Position numbers and translations under genes: made by a program. A stretch of DNA of 64,000 nt, taken from contig NZ_CACXTS010000004.1 in the NCBI RefSeq assembly GCF_902770715.1, positions 1 through 64,000 on the forward strand, in the 5' to 3' direction. Below, piece by piece: positions 18,246-27,453 of this stretch. The notes under the pieces were generated by a model that saw nothing but the letters and a program-made list of their open reading frames with translations, was not told where the DNA came from and ran no database searches. Positions within the stretch are counted from its first letter, which is position 1. The number at the start of each line of letters is the position of its first letter. Origin of the DNA: an uncultured Methanobrevibacter sp. (lineage in GTDB: Archaea; Methanobacteriota; Methanobacteria; Methanobacteriales; Methanobacteriaceae).

Positions 18246-19773
18246 CTTTAATCACACTGCCAATGTAGGAAACCAAATCAGATGCTGAAAAACCGTTTCC
18301 TTTAACCTTGAAAGCTTCATCTCCTGCAAGACCATTAATGAAAACGGCCAGACATGCTGAATCAAATGAGTTTAATCCTTGTGAAAGCAGACTGGTTGCG
18401 ATTCCTGAAAGTGCATCACCAGTTCCACCAACAGTCATGCCAGCATTTCCACTTTTATTTATTTTGAATTTAGTTTCCTTTAAAATTAAGTCATATTGTC
18501 CCTTAATAACAACAGAACCTTTGATTTGACGGGTAATCTTCTGGAATTCTGTGATATTTTCATCGACATGATTAAAGTCGTATGAATCGATGTCAAGTTT
18601 CAAATCATCTTCTATACCAAACAGTGACTTGAACTCAAAGATATGCGGAGTCAATATAATATCTTCACGATTTTTGATCAATGACAATTCAACCTGTTTT
18701 AGAGCGTCAGCATCCAAAACAATCGGCTTTTTGATTTTTGCAGCCAAAACATTGAATAAATTTGAGGTTTCATCATCAATTCCTGAACCCGGGCCAATCA
18801 ATACGGCATCAACGTCATCTGCAATGCTTAATATTTCATCGGCATGGGAAAGGGACAGTTTATCCCCCTCAAGAGATTTGACAATTAAATCCGGAGATGT
18901 TGATTTAATGGCTTCAGCGGCCTTTTCAGGCGAAGCAACATAGACCAAATCAGCACCAGCACCGATTGCAGCCATGCCTGCAATGGCGGGGGCGCCTGCA
19001 AAGTCCTTATTGCCTCCTACAATCAATAATTTACCGTTATTTCCCTTGTGTGATTTTGGATTTCTATTTTTAAGTCTTAAAAAGTCACCATAGTTTACAA
19101 AATATTCCGCTTCAAAAGGAATTCCGATATCAGCAGTTACAAGACCCCCTACATCCTCTTCATCAGCATTTCTAACGCCTGTCTTGATTTTATGAAAACT
19201 GATTGTGTAGTCCGGAATTACCGCCAAATCAGAGACTTTCCCTGTTAAAGGATCCATTCCTGAAGGGACATCAACGCTTATTTTGATTCCTTTTGATTCA
19301 TTGATGATTTCAATAGCTTTTCTAATGTTGGTTTGTAGTTTTCCGTTAATACCAGTTCCCAAAAGGCCATCCACTATAACAAACTCAGAATCATGGCTTT
19401 TTGCCAGCTCACTGCTGTTAATGTCTTCCAATGTTTTAAGATTATAAATATTCAGACGTGACAGGCGAGGCTTCATATTCATTAATATTTCCAGGTTGGT
19501 TTTTGAATAAGGGGAGCGAATGTTATCCTTCAACATGTAAATGTCGACGTCATATCCTCTGTTCAATAAATAACGTGCAGCAACAAATCCGTCACCACCA
19601 TTTCCTCCGGAACCTGTAAAAATCACTACTTTTACTGGTTTTGAAAATGTATAAACTGCAATTTTACCCACTTCTTCCGCTAGAGATTTTCCAGCTGATT
19701 CCATTAAACATAATCTTGATAAACCCAAATATTCACAATTGTGGTCTGTAACCATCATATCAATAGGATCCAA
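18232..19773 (-). CDS. nnr: Bifunctional NAD(P)H-hydrate epimerase / ADP-dependent dehydratase (Nnr)
   Basis: A 513 aa fusion that repairs hydrated NAD(P)H. The N-terminal YjeF-type epimerase (about residues 1-215) has GSGGNGGDGFVAARYL. The C-terminal ADP-dependent dehydratase (about 225-513) has the ribokinase-like GNAGMTVGGTGDALSGI. Full length for the family. The start is TTG with an AGGTGA site four bases upstream; an ATG five codons later is the alternative. It is divergent from the K+ channel and overlaps sfsA. Confidence 0.93.
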   Translation of the reverse strand: MDPIDMMVTDHNCEYLGLSRLCLMESAGKSLAEEVGKIAVYTFSKPVKVVIFTGSGGNGGDGFVAARYLLNRGYDVDIYMLKDNIRSPYSKTNLEILMNMKPRLSRLNIYNLKTLEDINSSELAKSHDSEFVIVDGLLGTGINGKLQTNIRKAIEIINESKGIKISVDVPSGMDPLTGKVSDLAVIPDYTISFHKIKTGVRNADEEDVGGLVTADIGIPFEAEYFVNYGDFLRLKNRNPKSHKGNNGKLLIVGGNKDFAGAPAIAGMAAIGAGADLVYVASPEKAAEAIKSTSPDLIVKSLEGDKLSLSHADEILSIADDVDAVLIGPGSGIDDETSNLFNVLAAKIKKPIVLDADALKQVELSLIKNREDIILTPHIFEFKSLFGIEDDLKLDIDSYDFNHVDENITEFQKITRQIKGSVVIKGQYDLILKETKFKINKSGNAGMTVGGTGDALSGIATSLLSQGLNSFDSACLAVFINGLAGDEAFKVKGNGFSASDLVSYIGSVIKDGLC

Positions 19774-19842
19774 ATTATCACCTTAAATTAAAATATAAGT
19801 ATATTATATAAATATAATTATCTTAATTTAAGGAAAAATTCC
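19774..19842. promoter_or_regulatory. Divergent promoter region of nnr and the K+ channel
   Basis: A central AT-rich block (about 19799-19818) could provide TATA boxes in both directions. It is flanked by a perfect 11-bp inverted repeat, CCTTAAATTAA at 19781-19791 and its complement at 19823-19833. Each arm contains the AAGG of one gene's ribosome binding site, so the symmetry may partly reflect two similar leaders. Confidence 0.45.
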
Positions 19843-20976
19843 ATGAGAAAAATAACATTGAAACTTTTAACAAGATTGCCTACAAAATATGGAGTAACAG
19901 GATTAATACTGATTATATTCCTATTTATTTACGGAATTGTCGGTTCCTATTTTATTATGGGCTTAAATATTATTGATTCTATTTATTATGCTGTAATTAC
20001 TATGGCCACAGTAGGTTATGGGGACTACACTCCTCATACTGGAATTGAAAAGATTTTTGCAACAACCTTAGCTCTTGCAGGAGTTGCATTGCTTGCATAC
20101 GTATTCAATATTTTATTAACAAATTTCCAGGAGAGAATGACCGAATATTCAAAAGGAGCTAGAAAAATGAAAGCGATAAACGATATGGATGATTATTATA
20201 TTCTTTGTGGTTTCGGAAGAGTTGGAAAAGTGGTGTTTAAAGAACTGACACAAAGAAATCAAAATGTGATAATAATTGAAAAAGATGAAAACATATGTCA
20301 AAGTATTGAAGAATGCGAATCAGTTGTTGTTATACAGGAAGATGCTACTGAAGGCGACTTGATTACAAAATTGGCCGGAGATAAATGCAACAGCGTAATC
20401 ATTAGTATTGGAGATGATGTCAGCAACCTATTTATAGTCTTGACAATACGTGAGCAAAATCCTGACGTGTGGATCGTTTCAAGAGCAAGCAAAATAGAAA
20501 ACATATCCCGACTTAGAAAAGCGGGCGCTAATAAAATAGTGTCCCCTGAAATTATTGGCGGACAAGACCTTTACTTTGAATCTACACGCCCCCACCTTTT
20601 AAGAATAACCACAAAGCACACCTTTGATAAAATATTTGATGAATTTGAAATAATAGCCAAACATGGTTGTACATTAGAAAATATTGATTACCATATCCCT
20701 GGAATCGAAACACCATTAACACGTGAAATAAAGACTAAAGATCCTGTAGACGGTAAAAAATACCAAAACTATCTAAATACACATGATGACCAAAGACATG
20801 CTATAGACAATTTGTATAAAAGCACAAACAACATCCACTCCCATTTGATTTCAGGCCCTGATAAAACCACTTTTGACAAATTGGTTGAAGATCTGGAAAA
20901 AATTGAAGATATTATTGGAATTAACTTATCCAATGAAGAAATAGCTGAAATAACTAGAAAAGAAATAAAAGAATAA
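19843..20976 (+). CDS. RCK-domain potassium channel (MthK-like)
   Basis: A 377 aa two-helix K+ channel. TM1 spans about residues 16-38, the filter TVGYGD is residues 56-61, and TM2 about 72-93. The cytoplasmic RCK domain begins YYILCGFGRVGKVV (about residue 114) with the Rossmann glycine motif, followed by an RCK_C-like part. An Asp/Glu-rich C-terminal tail of about 90 residues extends beyond this. In MthK the RCK ring senses Ca2+; the ligand here is not predicted. The start has AAGGA ten bases upstream. The stop lies in a hairpin shared with the convergent adhesin gene. Confidence 0.92.
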   Translation: MRKITLKLLTRLPTKYGVTGLILIIFLFIYGIVGSYFIMGLNIIDSIYYAVITMATVGYGDYTPHTGIEKIFATTLALAGVALLAYVFNILLTNFQERMTEYSKGARKMKAINDMDDYYILCGFGRVGKVVFKELTQRNQNVIIIEKDENICQSIEECESVVVIQEDATEGDLITKLAGDKCNSVIISIGDDVSNLFIVLTIREQNPDVWIVSRASKIENISRLRKAGANKIVSPEIIGGQDLYFESTRPHLLRITTKHTFDKIFDEFEIIAKHGCTLENIDYHIPGIETPLTREIKTKDPVDGKKYQNYLNTHDDQRHAIDNLYKSTNNIHSHLISGPDKTTFDKLVEDLEKIEDIIGINLSNEEIAEITRKEIKE

Positions 20977-20993
20977 TTTTTCAATTATTCTTT
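20968..20993. terminator. Bidirectional hairpin containing both convergent stop codons
   Basis: A perfect 11-bp stem (arms 20968-20978 and 20983-20993) with loop TTTC. The plus-strand stop TAA at 20974-20976 and the minus-strand stop at 20985-20987 lie in opposite arms, almost symmetrically. T-rich sequence follows in both directions. It could terminate both transcripts. Confidence 0.7.
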
Positions 20994-22793
20994 AATTATA
21001 ATATTGCTTTTACAATTAATCAAGTATTTGATGTTGTTAGTGTATATTGACACTTTATGACTTCCAACAGACAAGGAGTTAGTTTTCAATTGAGCAACAC
21101 CATTCTTATCTGTTTTAATAGAATAGGTTTTACCGTCAATTTTTACTTTAACAACAAGGTTTTTAATGACCTTTTTAGTTGCCTTATTTTTTACTGTAAC
21201 TTTAAATACTTTAGATTCATTAAGGTTTGTAGTAACCTTTGGAGCGCTGACAATTGTTTTGGTCTTGATTAATTTATCTATGTTTCCCATCTTATGAATG
21301 CCCAGATATTTGCTTGACGGAGTTTTTGGAAGGCTGTTTTTTGATATGAACTTGCCCTTAAAGTAAATATTGTCCTTCAAGTGCCCTGTGCTTTTTCCAA
21401 CCATGCGCCCATTGTCATTTGCAGCATAAACCTTTATTGTTGCAGTAGTTTTGCCTTCTTTGGTTGTTGCTTTCCAATGGAATGCTGTAGCATCCCTACG
21501 GTTTACTCCAAATGAATCGGATGCTGCAATTTTAATGGCCGCCTTTGCAGGATTCTTATCATAATGGGCATATGTACCATGCCTAAACATTGATCTTGAA
21601 TTAGGAATGTCAATAAATTGACCTGGTTTCAATTTACCCATCTTTATACCGCTTCCCCATACAATTGCATATTTTCCGTTTGGGGCTTTAATTGAAAAAT
21701 GACCAATGGTCAATCTTCTTTCATACTTTTGAATTTTCTTAAGGTATGATTTTTTAATCTTACCAGATTTAAACATTTTACCTGCCAATTTTTCAATAGC
21801 ATGATTGATTGTCGGATTATCCCAACCGCCTGTACCTGCCATCCAACCGTTAGCTGCTGTTATTGTGTGGAAGAAATAGCTATTCTTTTTATACTGCTTT
21901 ACAGCAGGAATTCCATTTAGCTTATATTTGACAATGTGCAAATTCTTAGCATTAGTCGCATCCCTTCTAAATCCGGCAACAGCTTCGGTATTGCTTACTT
22001 GAACGTACAATGAAGAACATCCCATTTCAGCAGTTTCCTTAATGGTCAGGGCAGCTTTTATTTTTTTAGCCTTTAGGTATTTGTTTTTCTTAATACATGT
22101 GACAACCTTATATGAACCAACCTTGAAGTTTTTCTTCAATTCCGCAATACCATTTGCATTTGTTGTTGCATAATAAGTCTTAAACTTATTTTTGGAAAAA
22201 TAAACATTGAATGCAACCGTTATTCCTTTAACAGGATTTTTAGTGAATTTGCCAATTACTTTTGCCTTGAAAAACAAATCGGATTCCCAATATGTTTTAT
22301 AATCCTTGGTTTGAATGGACAATGCATTTTTATTAATCTTTACAATAGCAGTTGCATTGCTTGCAGTATAGTTTTCATCACCAGCAAAGTTAATTGTAGC
22401 TTTATATGTATTTGGTTTTAAAGTAATTTTCAAAACAATTTTGCCCGCATTATCACTGATTTTATTATAAACATTATTATTGATTAAAATAGAAACCTTC
22501 TTATTTGAAATAGGATTATTATTGCAATCTTTTAAGTAGCTAACTAATTCGGAATGCTCTTTATAATAACTATTGACATTCCTTGTCTCAATTTTCGTAT
22601 TAGTCTGAGTTTGATTTTCTTCAATTGGCGAAGAATCGTCAAGATTAATTTCCATTTCTTCAACAATATGAGTTTGATTGGAAGATGTTGCTTGCTCATC
22701 AAAAGCCACATCTTCAGTCACATTTTCTGAAGCCAAAACAAAATTCATACTTAAAATCAATAATATCAAAACTATTAAAACCTTTTTAAACAT
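20985..22793 (-). CDS. Secreted adhesin-like protein with Ig-like repeats around a Cys-containing domain
   Basis: A 602 aa exported protein. Residues 1-22 are a signal peptide ending VLASEN. Two Ig-like (Big-type) repeats lie at about 85-160 and 160-250, and a third at about 525-602. The central domain (about 255-515) begins EMGCSSLYVQV and contains two copies of RRDAT, one near its start and one near GVNRRDATAFHW, with GHFSIKAPNGKYAIVWGSG between. The Gly-Cys opening and alternating beta pattern recall N-terminal-nucleophile amide hydrolases, but that is only a suggestion. It has no obvious membrane anchor. Its product may act on the pseudomurein wall or surface ligands. Confidence 0.75.
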   Translation of the reverse strand: MFKKVLIVLILLILSMNFVLASENVTEDVAFDEQATSSNQTHIVEEMEINLDDSSPIEENQTQTNTKIETRNVNSYYKEHSELVSYLKDCNNNPISNKKVSILINNNVYNKISDNAGKIVLKITLKPNTYKATINFAGDENYTASNATAIVKINKNALSIQTKDYKTYWESDLFFKAKVIGKFTKNPVKGITVAFNVYFSKNKFKTYYATTNANGIAELKKNFKVGSYKVVTCIKKNKYLKAKKIKAALTIKETAEMGCSSLYVQVSNTEAVAGFRRDATNAKNLHIVKYKLNGIPAVKQYKKNSYFFHTITAANGWMAGTGGWDNPTINHAIEKLAGKMFKSGKIKKSYLKKIQKYERRLTIGHFSIKAPNGKYAIVWGSGIKMGKLKPGQFIDIPNSRSMFRHGTYAHYDKNPAKAAIKIAASDSFGVNRRDATAFHWKATTKEGKTTATIKVYAANDNGRMVGKSTGHLKDNIYFKGKFISKNSLPKTPSSKYLGIHKMGNIDKLIKTKTIVSAPKVTTNLNESKVFKVTVKNKATKKVIKNLVVKVKIDGKTYSIKTDKNGVAQLKTNSLSVGSHKVSIYTNNIKYLINCKSNIIIKE

Positions 22794-22819
22794 TGTGTCA
22801 CCTTAAAATGTAATATAAA

Positions 22820-22843
22820 CACAATTATTTGATTTTAATTGTG
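22820..22843 (-). terminator. Hairpin containing the stop codon of the beta-helix adhesin
   Basis: Perfect 8-bp stem CACAATTA/TAATTGTG with an eight-base loop. The minus-strand TAA stop (22825-22827) is in one arm. The following minus-strand sequence is T-rich. Confidence 0.55.
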
Positions 22844-24555
22844 CTTTTTGCAGAAATCTTGTAATTTGAGTTTCCAGAAGAAATAACAACTTTGTGAGTT
22901 CCCCTTTTCAATATTTTGGTGTTGATTTTAGCAACACCATTCTTGTTGGTTTTTGTATTGTAAGTTTTGTATTTTTTGCCTGTGTAAACTTTGATTTTTA
23001 CTTTAATGTTTTTCACAGCTTTTTTGGTAGCCTTATTTTTTACTGTTACTTTGAAATATTTGGATTTTTTATATTTTGCAGTTACTTTATGAGCTTTAAT
23101 GATAGTTGGGGCTTTATTGATCTTGATTGTTGAAGATAATTTTGGAGCATGATAATTTAAATATAAAGGAACTACTTCAATTTTATAAGACCCCACAGCA
23201 GGATTAAATTTCAAACTTGCAATTCCTTTGGAGTTGGTGGGACTTGTTAGATAAACCACATAGTAGTTATCTGTAAAAATATCTATATTTTCAATGAAAC
23301 AATTAAATGCCTCATGAACCTTTTGAGCGGAACTATATGATTTCTTAGGAATGTATATCTTAAGAAGTATCGGTAAATTTTTAATTGCATTATTAGTTTT
23401 TTTATCACTAACTGTAAACTTAAAAAATTTCCCGGAATTATATGGGGCAGTTAATTTTGAAGAGGTGATGATTACCGCAGTAATAGGGATATTTCCATCT
23501 AAACCTGTGCAATTTGAAAATAAAGTTTTTAGCACAACTGATTTTCTATAATAAGTAAAAATGCTTCCAGCTCCAAAATCTGAATATTTGCAACTGTCCA
23601 TGCCTTTTGTATCATCATAATCCGTTAAATAATCAGCTGAATTATTTGAAAATTCGGAATTTACTATTGCAAAATGATATCCGGAATCAATAACATATTT
23701 AGAATATGAATATATTGCACCACCAAGACCGGTAGCATGGTTATTATAAAATTTACAATTAGTGATGTTGAAACCTGACACATCACTAAGAATTGCCCCG
23801 GCAATTTTTGCTTTATTATTTAAGAAACTGCAACCAACTAAGATTAATTTATTACCCCAAATCGCTCCTGCTTCAAATGCAGTATTATTAATAAAATTAG
23901 AGTTCATGAAAATTCCATCACAACACCATATAGCTCCGCCCATACCTGAAGAACAATTAATAAAACTACAATCCCTAATTGTCAATAAGCCTTGTACTTC
24001 AATAGCGCCTCCATACTTCCACTTACTTTCAGCATTAGAATTATTGATAAAAGTACAATTAACACAGGTTATCTTTCTAGAACTGGAGTCTGAATCATAA
24101 TCCGAAAAGATTGCCTGATTAGCATCTACAATTTTTAAATATTTAAAAATAACCTTTGAAGATCCAACAATTTGAAAACACTTAGATTGACCATTTGCCT
24201 TTAAAATAGTATTATTTGATCCTTGAATTGTTAAATCCTTATTAATTTTAATGGATTTGCCGCTGCTGATATACTCTCCTTCAAGGTTTATTACATCCCC
24301 TGATTTTGATTTATCGACCGCTTTTTGAATATCGTCAAAGGCATTTCCTGTGGCATTACATACATTTCCAAGTTGGTCTTCCTCAGCGATGCTCCATTGT
24401 TCAACATCGTTTGATACGGAATTCTCATCTAAGCTATAATCCATTTCTAAATTCTCATCAGAAATGTTGTCTGAAGCCGAAACCATATTAATACACAAAA
24501 AAAGAATAAAAACTGCTAATAAAATTTTTATTGCATTATTTAAACAAAACCCCAT
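22825..24555 (-). CDS. Secreted adhesin-like protein with beta-helix and Ig-like repeats
   Basis: A 576 aa exported protein. I chose ATG at 24555 because AGGTGAT lies five bases upstream; the GTG at 24564 is on that site. The signal peptide ends near MVSASDN. Residues about 95-345 have the Asn-rich, short-period pattern of a right-handed parallel beta helix (FINNSN, FINCSSGMGGAIWC, FYNNHATGLGGAIYS). Two Ig-like domains follow (about 360-480 and 485-575), the last being Lys-rich. This matches the large adhesin-like families of Methanobrevibacter surface proteins. No membrane anchor is seen, so it may bind the wall through the basic C-terminus. Confidence 0.85.
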   Translation of the reverse strand: MGFCLNNAIKILLAVFILFLCINMVSASDNISDENLEMDYSLDENSVSNDVEQWSIAEEDQLGNVCNATGNAFDDIQKAVDKSKSGDVINLEGEYISSGKSIKINKDLTIQGSNNTILKANGQSKCFQIVGSSKVIFKYLKIVDANQAIFSDYDSDSSSRKITCVNCTFINNSNAESKWKYGGAIEVQGLLTIRDCSFINCSSGMGGAIWCCDGIFMNSNFINNTAFEAGAIWGNKLILVGCSFLNNKAKIAGAILSDVSGFNITNCKFYNNHATGLGGAIYSYSKYVIDSGYHFAIVNSEFSNNSADYLTDYDDTKGMDSCKYSDFGAGSIFTYYRKSVVLKTLFSNCTGLDGNIPITAVIITSSKLTAPYNSGKFFKFTVSDKKTNNAIKNLPILLKIYIPKKSYSSAQKVHEAFNCFIENIDIFTDNYYVVYLTSPTNSKGIASLKFNPAVGSYKIEVVPLYLNYHAPKLSSTIKINKAPTIIKAHKVTAKYKKSKYFKVTVKNKATKKAVKNIKVKIKVYTGKKYKTYNTKTNKNGVAKINTKILKRGTHKVVISSGNSNYKISAKSTIKIK

Positions 24556-24726
24556 ACAAATCACCTAATTCAAATTATAAAAACGAGCAATGACAAAATT
24601 CAATTGATGGTAAAAAAAAACTATTCTGAACCTTTACTCATTTTTAAAAACATGTGGAAGAAACATCACTCAATCACCCACACAAATATCATAATTTATC
24701 ATTTTATTAAAAAAAGAATATAAAAC

Positions 24727-24749
24727 AATATTATTAATATAATAATATT
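24727..24749. terminator. AT-only palindromic hairpin downstream of padR
   Basis: Perfect 10-bp stem AATATTATTA/TAATAATATT with a three-base loop, 20 bases after the padR stop on the minus strand and followed there by a T-run (plus A-run 24711-24717). The surrounding 24565-24768 gap shows no gene. Confidence 0.5.
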
Positions 24750-24768
24750 ATTTTAAAAAATTCTAAAC

Positions 24769-25185
24769 CTAATCCATATCACTGAACAATAATTTCCATT
24801 GGTCTGAGTTGTGAATAATGTCAAATCTAGAATAAATATAGTTTAAGACATATTCACCATCTTCCGTGATTTTGAAATACTTGATTTTCTTATTGTTTTT
24901 AGTCTTTAATTCGCTGTCGATTAAGCCTGATTCTTCCATTTTATTTAATATAGGATAGATATTACTGGGATTTGATTTTTTCAATGACATTTCATCGATG
25001 AATATTTCAAAAAACTTATCCAATTCCTTTAAAATCCCATAACCATGAATGCACTCATTATACTTAATGATCCACAATATCAAAAATCGTGACATCCCCT
25101 TAACATAATGTTTGATTACTGGATTGTTAGTGATAACCTCAGAATAATTTTTTTGAACATTAGACACGGAACTTTCATCAACCAT
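24769..25185 (-). CDS. PadR-family transcriptional regulator
   Basis: A 138 aa winged-helix protein. The PadR pattern is clear: ILWIIKYNECIHGYGILKELD, then KKSNPSNIYPILNKMEESGLI and the wing KIKYFKITEDGEYVL. Unlike many PadR proteins the C-terminal dimerisation helix is short. A perfect 11-bp inverted repeat (25231-25257) overlaps its predicted transcription start, so autoregulation is likely. It follows ftr on the same strand, but after a terminator and with its own promoter. Confidence 0.87.
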   Translation of the reverse strand: MVDESSVSNVQKNYSEVITNNPVIKHYVKGMSRFLILWIIKYNECIHGYGILKELDKFFEIFIDEMSLKKSNPSNIYPILNKMEESGLIDSELKTKNNKKIKYFKITEDGEYVLNYIYSRFDIIHNSDQWKLLFSDMD

Positions 25186-25230
25186 TATATCTTTTCCAAA
25201 TTTATTAAAAACAAAAATCCAATTGATTTG

Positions 25231-25268
25231 AATTACAATTAAATTATAATTGTAATTGATATATAAAG
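25231..25268 (-). promoter_or_regulatory. padR promoter with inverted-repeat operator
   Basis: Arms AATTACAATTA (25231-25241) and TAATTGTAATT (25247-25257) form a perfect 11-bp inverted repeat with a five-base spacer. A minus-strand TATA box (TTTATATAT, about 25259-25268) lies directly upstream, so transcription would start inside the repeat. A dimeric PadR regulator bound here would block initiation. Confidence 0.5.
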
Positions 25269-25337
25269 CAATATTATAAAAATTAGTATATAATATACGA
25301 GATATGATTAAAAGTTAAAAAAAAGTAAAAAAAAAGA

Positions 25338-25354
25338 AGAGAGTTAAACTCTCT
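25338..25354 (-). terminator. ftr terminator overlapping the stop codon
   Basis: An 8-bp stem AGAGAGTT/AACTCTCT with a one-base centre, followed on the minus strand by T-runs (plus-strand A-runs 25317-25335). The ftr TAG stop (25353-25355) overlaps the first arm. Confidence 0.75.
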
Positions 25355-26243
25355 AGAATAACTCTTGTAAGTTAATGATGTAAGCACCTAATTTACCGTC
25401 GAAGTTACCTGCTGAAATTTCAAGCACGCCATCGACTGAACAAGCTGCTACGATACCAGCTTTCATTGCTGCTTTTACAGATTCTTCATCTACACCATCA
25501 ATAACGATTTCGAATACACCGTCAGCATCATCTCTGATGTCAGAGTCTACTTCACCTTTTAAGGTTACGCACATTTTTTCGTTAGTGGATGCATTTAAGA
25601 ATTTGGAGTATTTGTTGGATCCTACTTTGGAACCAGATGCAACCATACCCCCAGGGAATGGAGTAATTACACCTTTAACATTTCTAATAGCTGCAACAGC
25701 TAATTCTGCAGCTTTAACACCAGTAATTTGGTCTTTTGCTAAAATGAAGAAGTTTCCTCCAGCTACACCATCTGCAAATCCGAATTCTGATTCTACTAAG
25801 AAGTCACCAGACATGATTGGGATGGAGTGAACTTTTCTTCCGTCGATGCAGCATTCTTTTTCGAATCCGTCACCGAAGAATTTTAATTTGTTACCAGTTT
25901 TCAAAGTTTCTTCTGCATCGAGTAAGTTAAATGCAGCTGCGGTAGGAGCGGTTAAAACACACATACCGATTCTTTCCATTAATTCATGGTCAAGTGCCTT
26001 TTTACTGCCTTGACAAATCATAATTGCATAACCTGGTCTTCCGTCAGGAGTACATTCAGCTGGTACAAAACAATCAATACCTGCTTCTGCAGGACATCCA
26101 ATAACAGAAGTTCCGTAACCGGTTGCTTCAGTAGCTGCAATTTTTGCTAATTTTGCAGTTGCTGCTGTAACCAAGATTCTAGTTACTTTAATTCCGAAAC
26201 CTTCTGCATAAGTATCTTTAATTTCTACGCCATTAATTTCCAT
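25353..26243 (-). CDS. ftr: Formylmethanofuran:tetrahydromethanopterin formyltransferase
   Basis: A 296 aa Ftr. It moves the formyl group from formylmethanofuran to tetrahydromethanopterin, the second step of methane formation from CO2. The sequence matches the family over its whole length, for example [20 protein letters not shown] at the start, [16 protein letters not shown], and [20 protein letters not shown]. The enzyme is soluble and oligomeric. The start has GGTGA upstream. It is a stand-alone transcription unit ending in a strong hairpin. Confidence 0.97.
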   Translation of the reverse strand: MEINGVEIKDTYAEGFGIKVTRILVTAATAKLAKIAATEATGYGTSVIGCPAEAGIDCFVPAECTPDGRPGYAIMICQGSKKALDHELMERIGMCVLTAPTAAAFNLLDAEETLKTGNKLKFFGDGFEKECCIDGRKVHSIPIMSGDFLVESEFGFADGVAGGNFFILAKDQITGVKAAELAVAAIRNVKGVITPFPGGMVASGSKVGSNKYSKFLNASTNEKMCVTLKGEVDSDIRDDADGVFEIVIDGVDEESVKAAMKAGIVAACSVDGVLEISAGNFDGKLGAYIINLQELF

Positions 26244-26323
26244 GATTTCACCAAAATTTTTTTAAAAAATAATTTTTTGTGATAATAAAATTTATGATTA
26301 TGAATAAAAATAAAGTTTTCTAT

Positions 26324-27388
26324 TTAATTATCTGACTCACTTGCAATTGTCTCTTCAATTTCTTCAGGTGAGCCTGAAAATGAAATCTTATCCAGAACAG
26401 ATGATCCGTAATACGGCAGAATAACCATACCCAATATTGTAGCCATCCAAAATGAGATTAGCCTTTCAATGACAGTAGCCGCTGCACTTACTGATGCTGA
26501 AACACCCGCAGCTGAGTAAAGAAGAATCATCAATCCATCGATTGCACCTAAACCTCCAGGAAGAAGAGGAATCATGCCGACCAGGCAAGCAACAATGAAT
26601 ACTTCCCCAATAACAATCAAATTAACATCGGCCCCAAAAGCTAAAAACACGAAATACACCCTAACAATTTCAAAAATCCATATTATAAATGATAATGTAA
26701 GAGTATAAACCAACCCTTTTTTATCTGACATCACAACTCTCATAGTATGTTGAAAACCTACAATTGCATCATGAATTGAATTTTCAAAAGACTCTGAGTT
26801 TTTCTTATAAAATCTTCTGACGAGTCCGACAATCCATCCTTCAACTCTGCTTCCAAAACCAGGGTTAATGCACATGTAGATAAGGGCAAACAATATTATT
26901 AGAATAGCTATTACTGCAAGAACCATTACAACTAATAACCAAGTATCAAAATTGAAAAATAACGCCATGGAAGAGATTGTAATTGCAGCCAACACTACAA
27001 ATGGAAATGTATCCAATGCCCTGTCAGCAACAACTGCAGCGAATGTTTCATCAAATGTATATTTTTCATTATCCTTATACAAAAGATATGCCCTTACGGG
27101 CTCTCCGCCACCACGTCCTGACGGGGTTATATTATTAACTGCAAGACCTACTAAAACCATTGGAAGCAGCTTTTTAATGCTTACATCCATGCCCGCAATC
27201 TTATTAAGAATTTGCCAACGAAGGGTATATAAAAAATAAGTGGCAACTTGAATAACAATAGCCAAGGCTATCAAATAAAGATTCGCTATCTTTAAAGCTG
27301 CAATAACTTGCTCAATTCCAACTAAGTACAGCATCCCCAAAAGAATAAGGACACTCACCGCCAAGAGAAGTATTGTTTTACGGTCCAT
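26324..27388 (-). CDS. UPF0104/lysylphosphatidylglycerol synthase-like flippase-domain membrane protein
   Basis: A 354 aa protein with about eight membrane helices, of the UPF0104/AglD C-terminal type. The signature region is VNNITPSGRGGGEPVRAYLL (about residues 84-103), and later MIPLLPGGLGAIDGLMILL. It lacks the soluble aminoacyl-transferase domain of MprF. Family members are thought to move or modify lipids or lipid-linked sugars; the substrate is unknown. It is divergent from trkH and shares a palindromic TATA region with it. Confidence 0.8.
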   Translation of the reverse strand: MDRKTILLLAVSVLILLGMLYLVGIEQVIAALKIANLYLIALAIVIQVATYFLYTLRWQILNKIAGMDVSIKKLLPMVLVGLAVNNITPSGRGGGEPVRAYLLYKDNEKYTFDETFAAVVADRALDTFPFVVLAAITISSMALFFNFDTWLLVVMVLAVIAILIILFALIYMCINPGFGSRVEGWIVGLVRRFYKKNSESFENSIHDAIVGFQHTMRVVMSDKKGLVYTLTLSFIIWIFEIVRVYFVFLAFGADVNLIVIGEVFIVACLVGMIPLLPGGLGAIDGLMILLYSAAGVSASVSAAATVIERLISFWMATILGMVILPYYGSSVLDKISFSGSPEEIEETIASESDN

Positions 27389-27403
27389 TGTTTTTAATTA
27401 TTT

Positions 27404-27440
27404 CTTTCAATACTTATAAATTTATATAGACATTTATTCA
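27404..27440. promoter_or_regulatory. Shared palindromic TATA box for the flippase-like gene and trkH
   Basis: TATAAATTTATA at 27415-27426 is centred 33 bases from both start codons (27388 and 27454). Neither gene has a ribosome binding site, so both transcripts are probably leaderless or nearly so. Confidence 0.5.
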
Positions 27441-27453
27441 AATTATAAGAATA

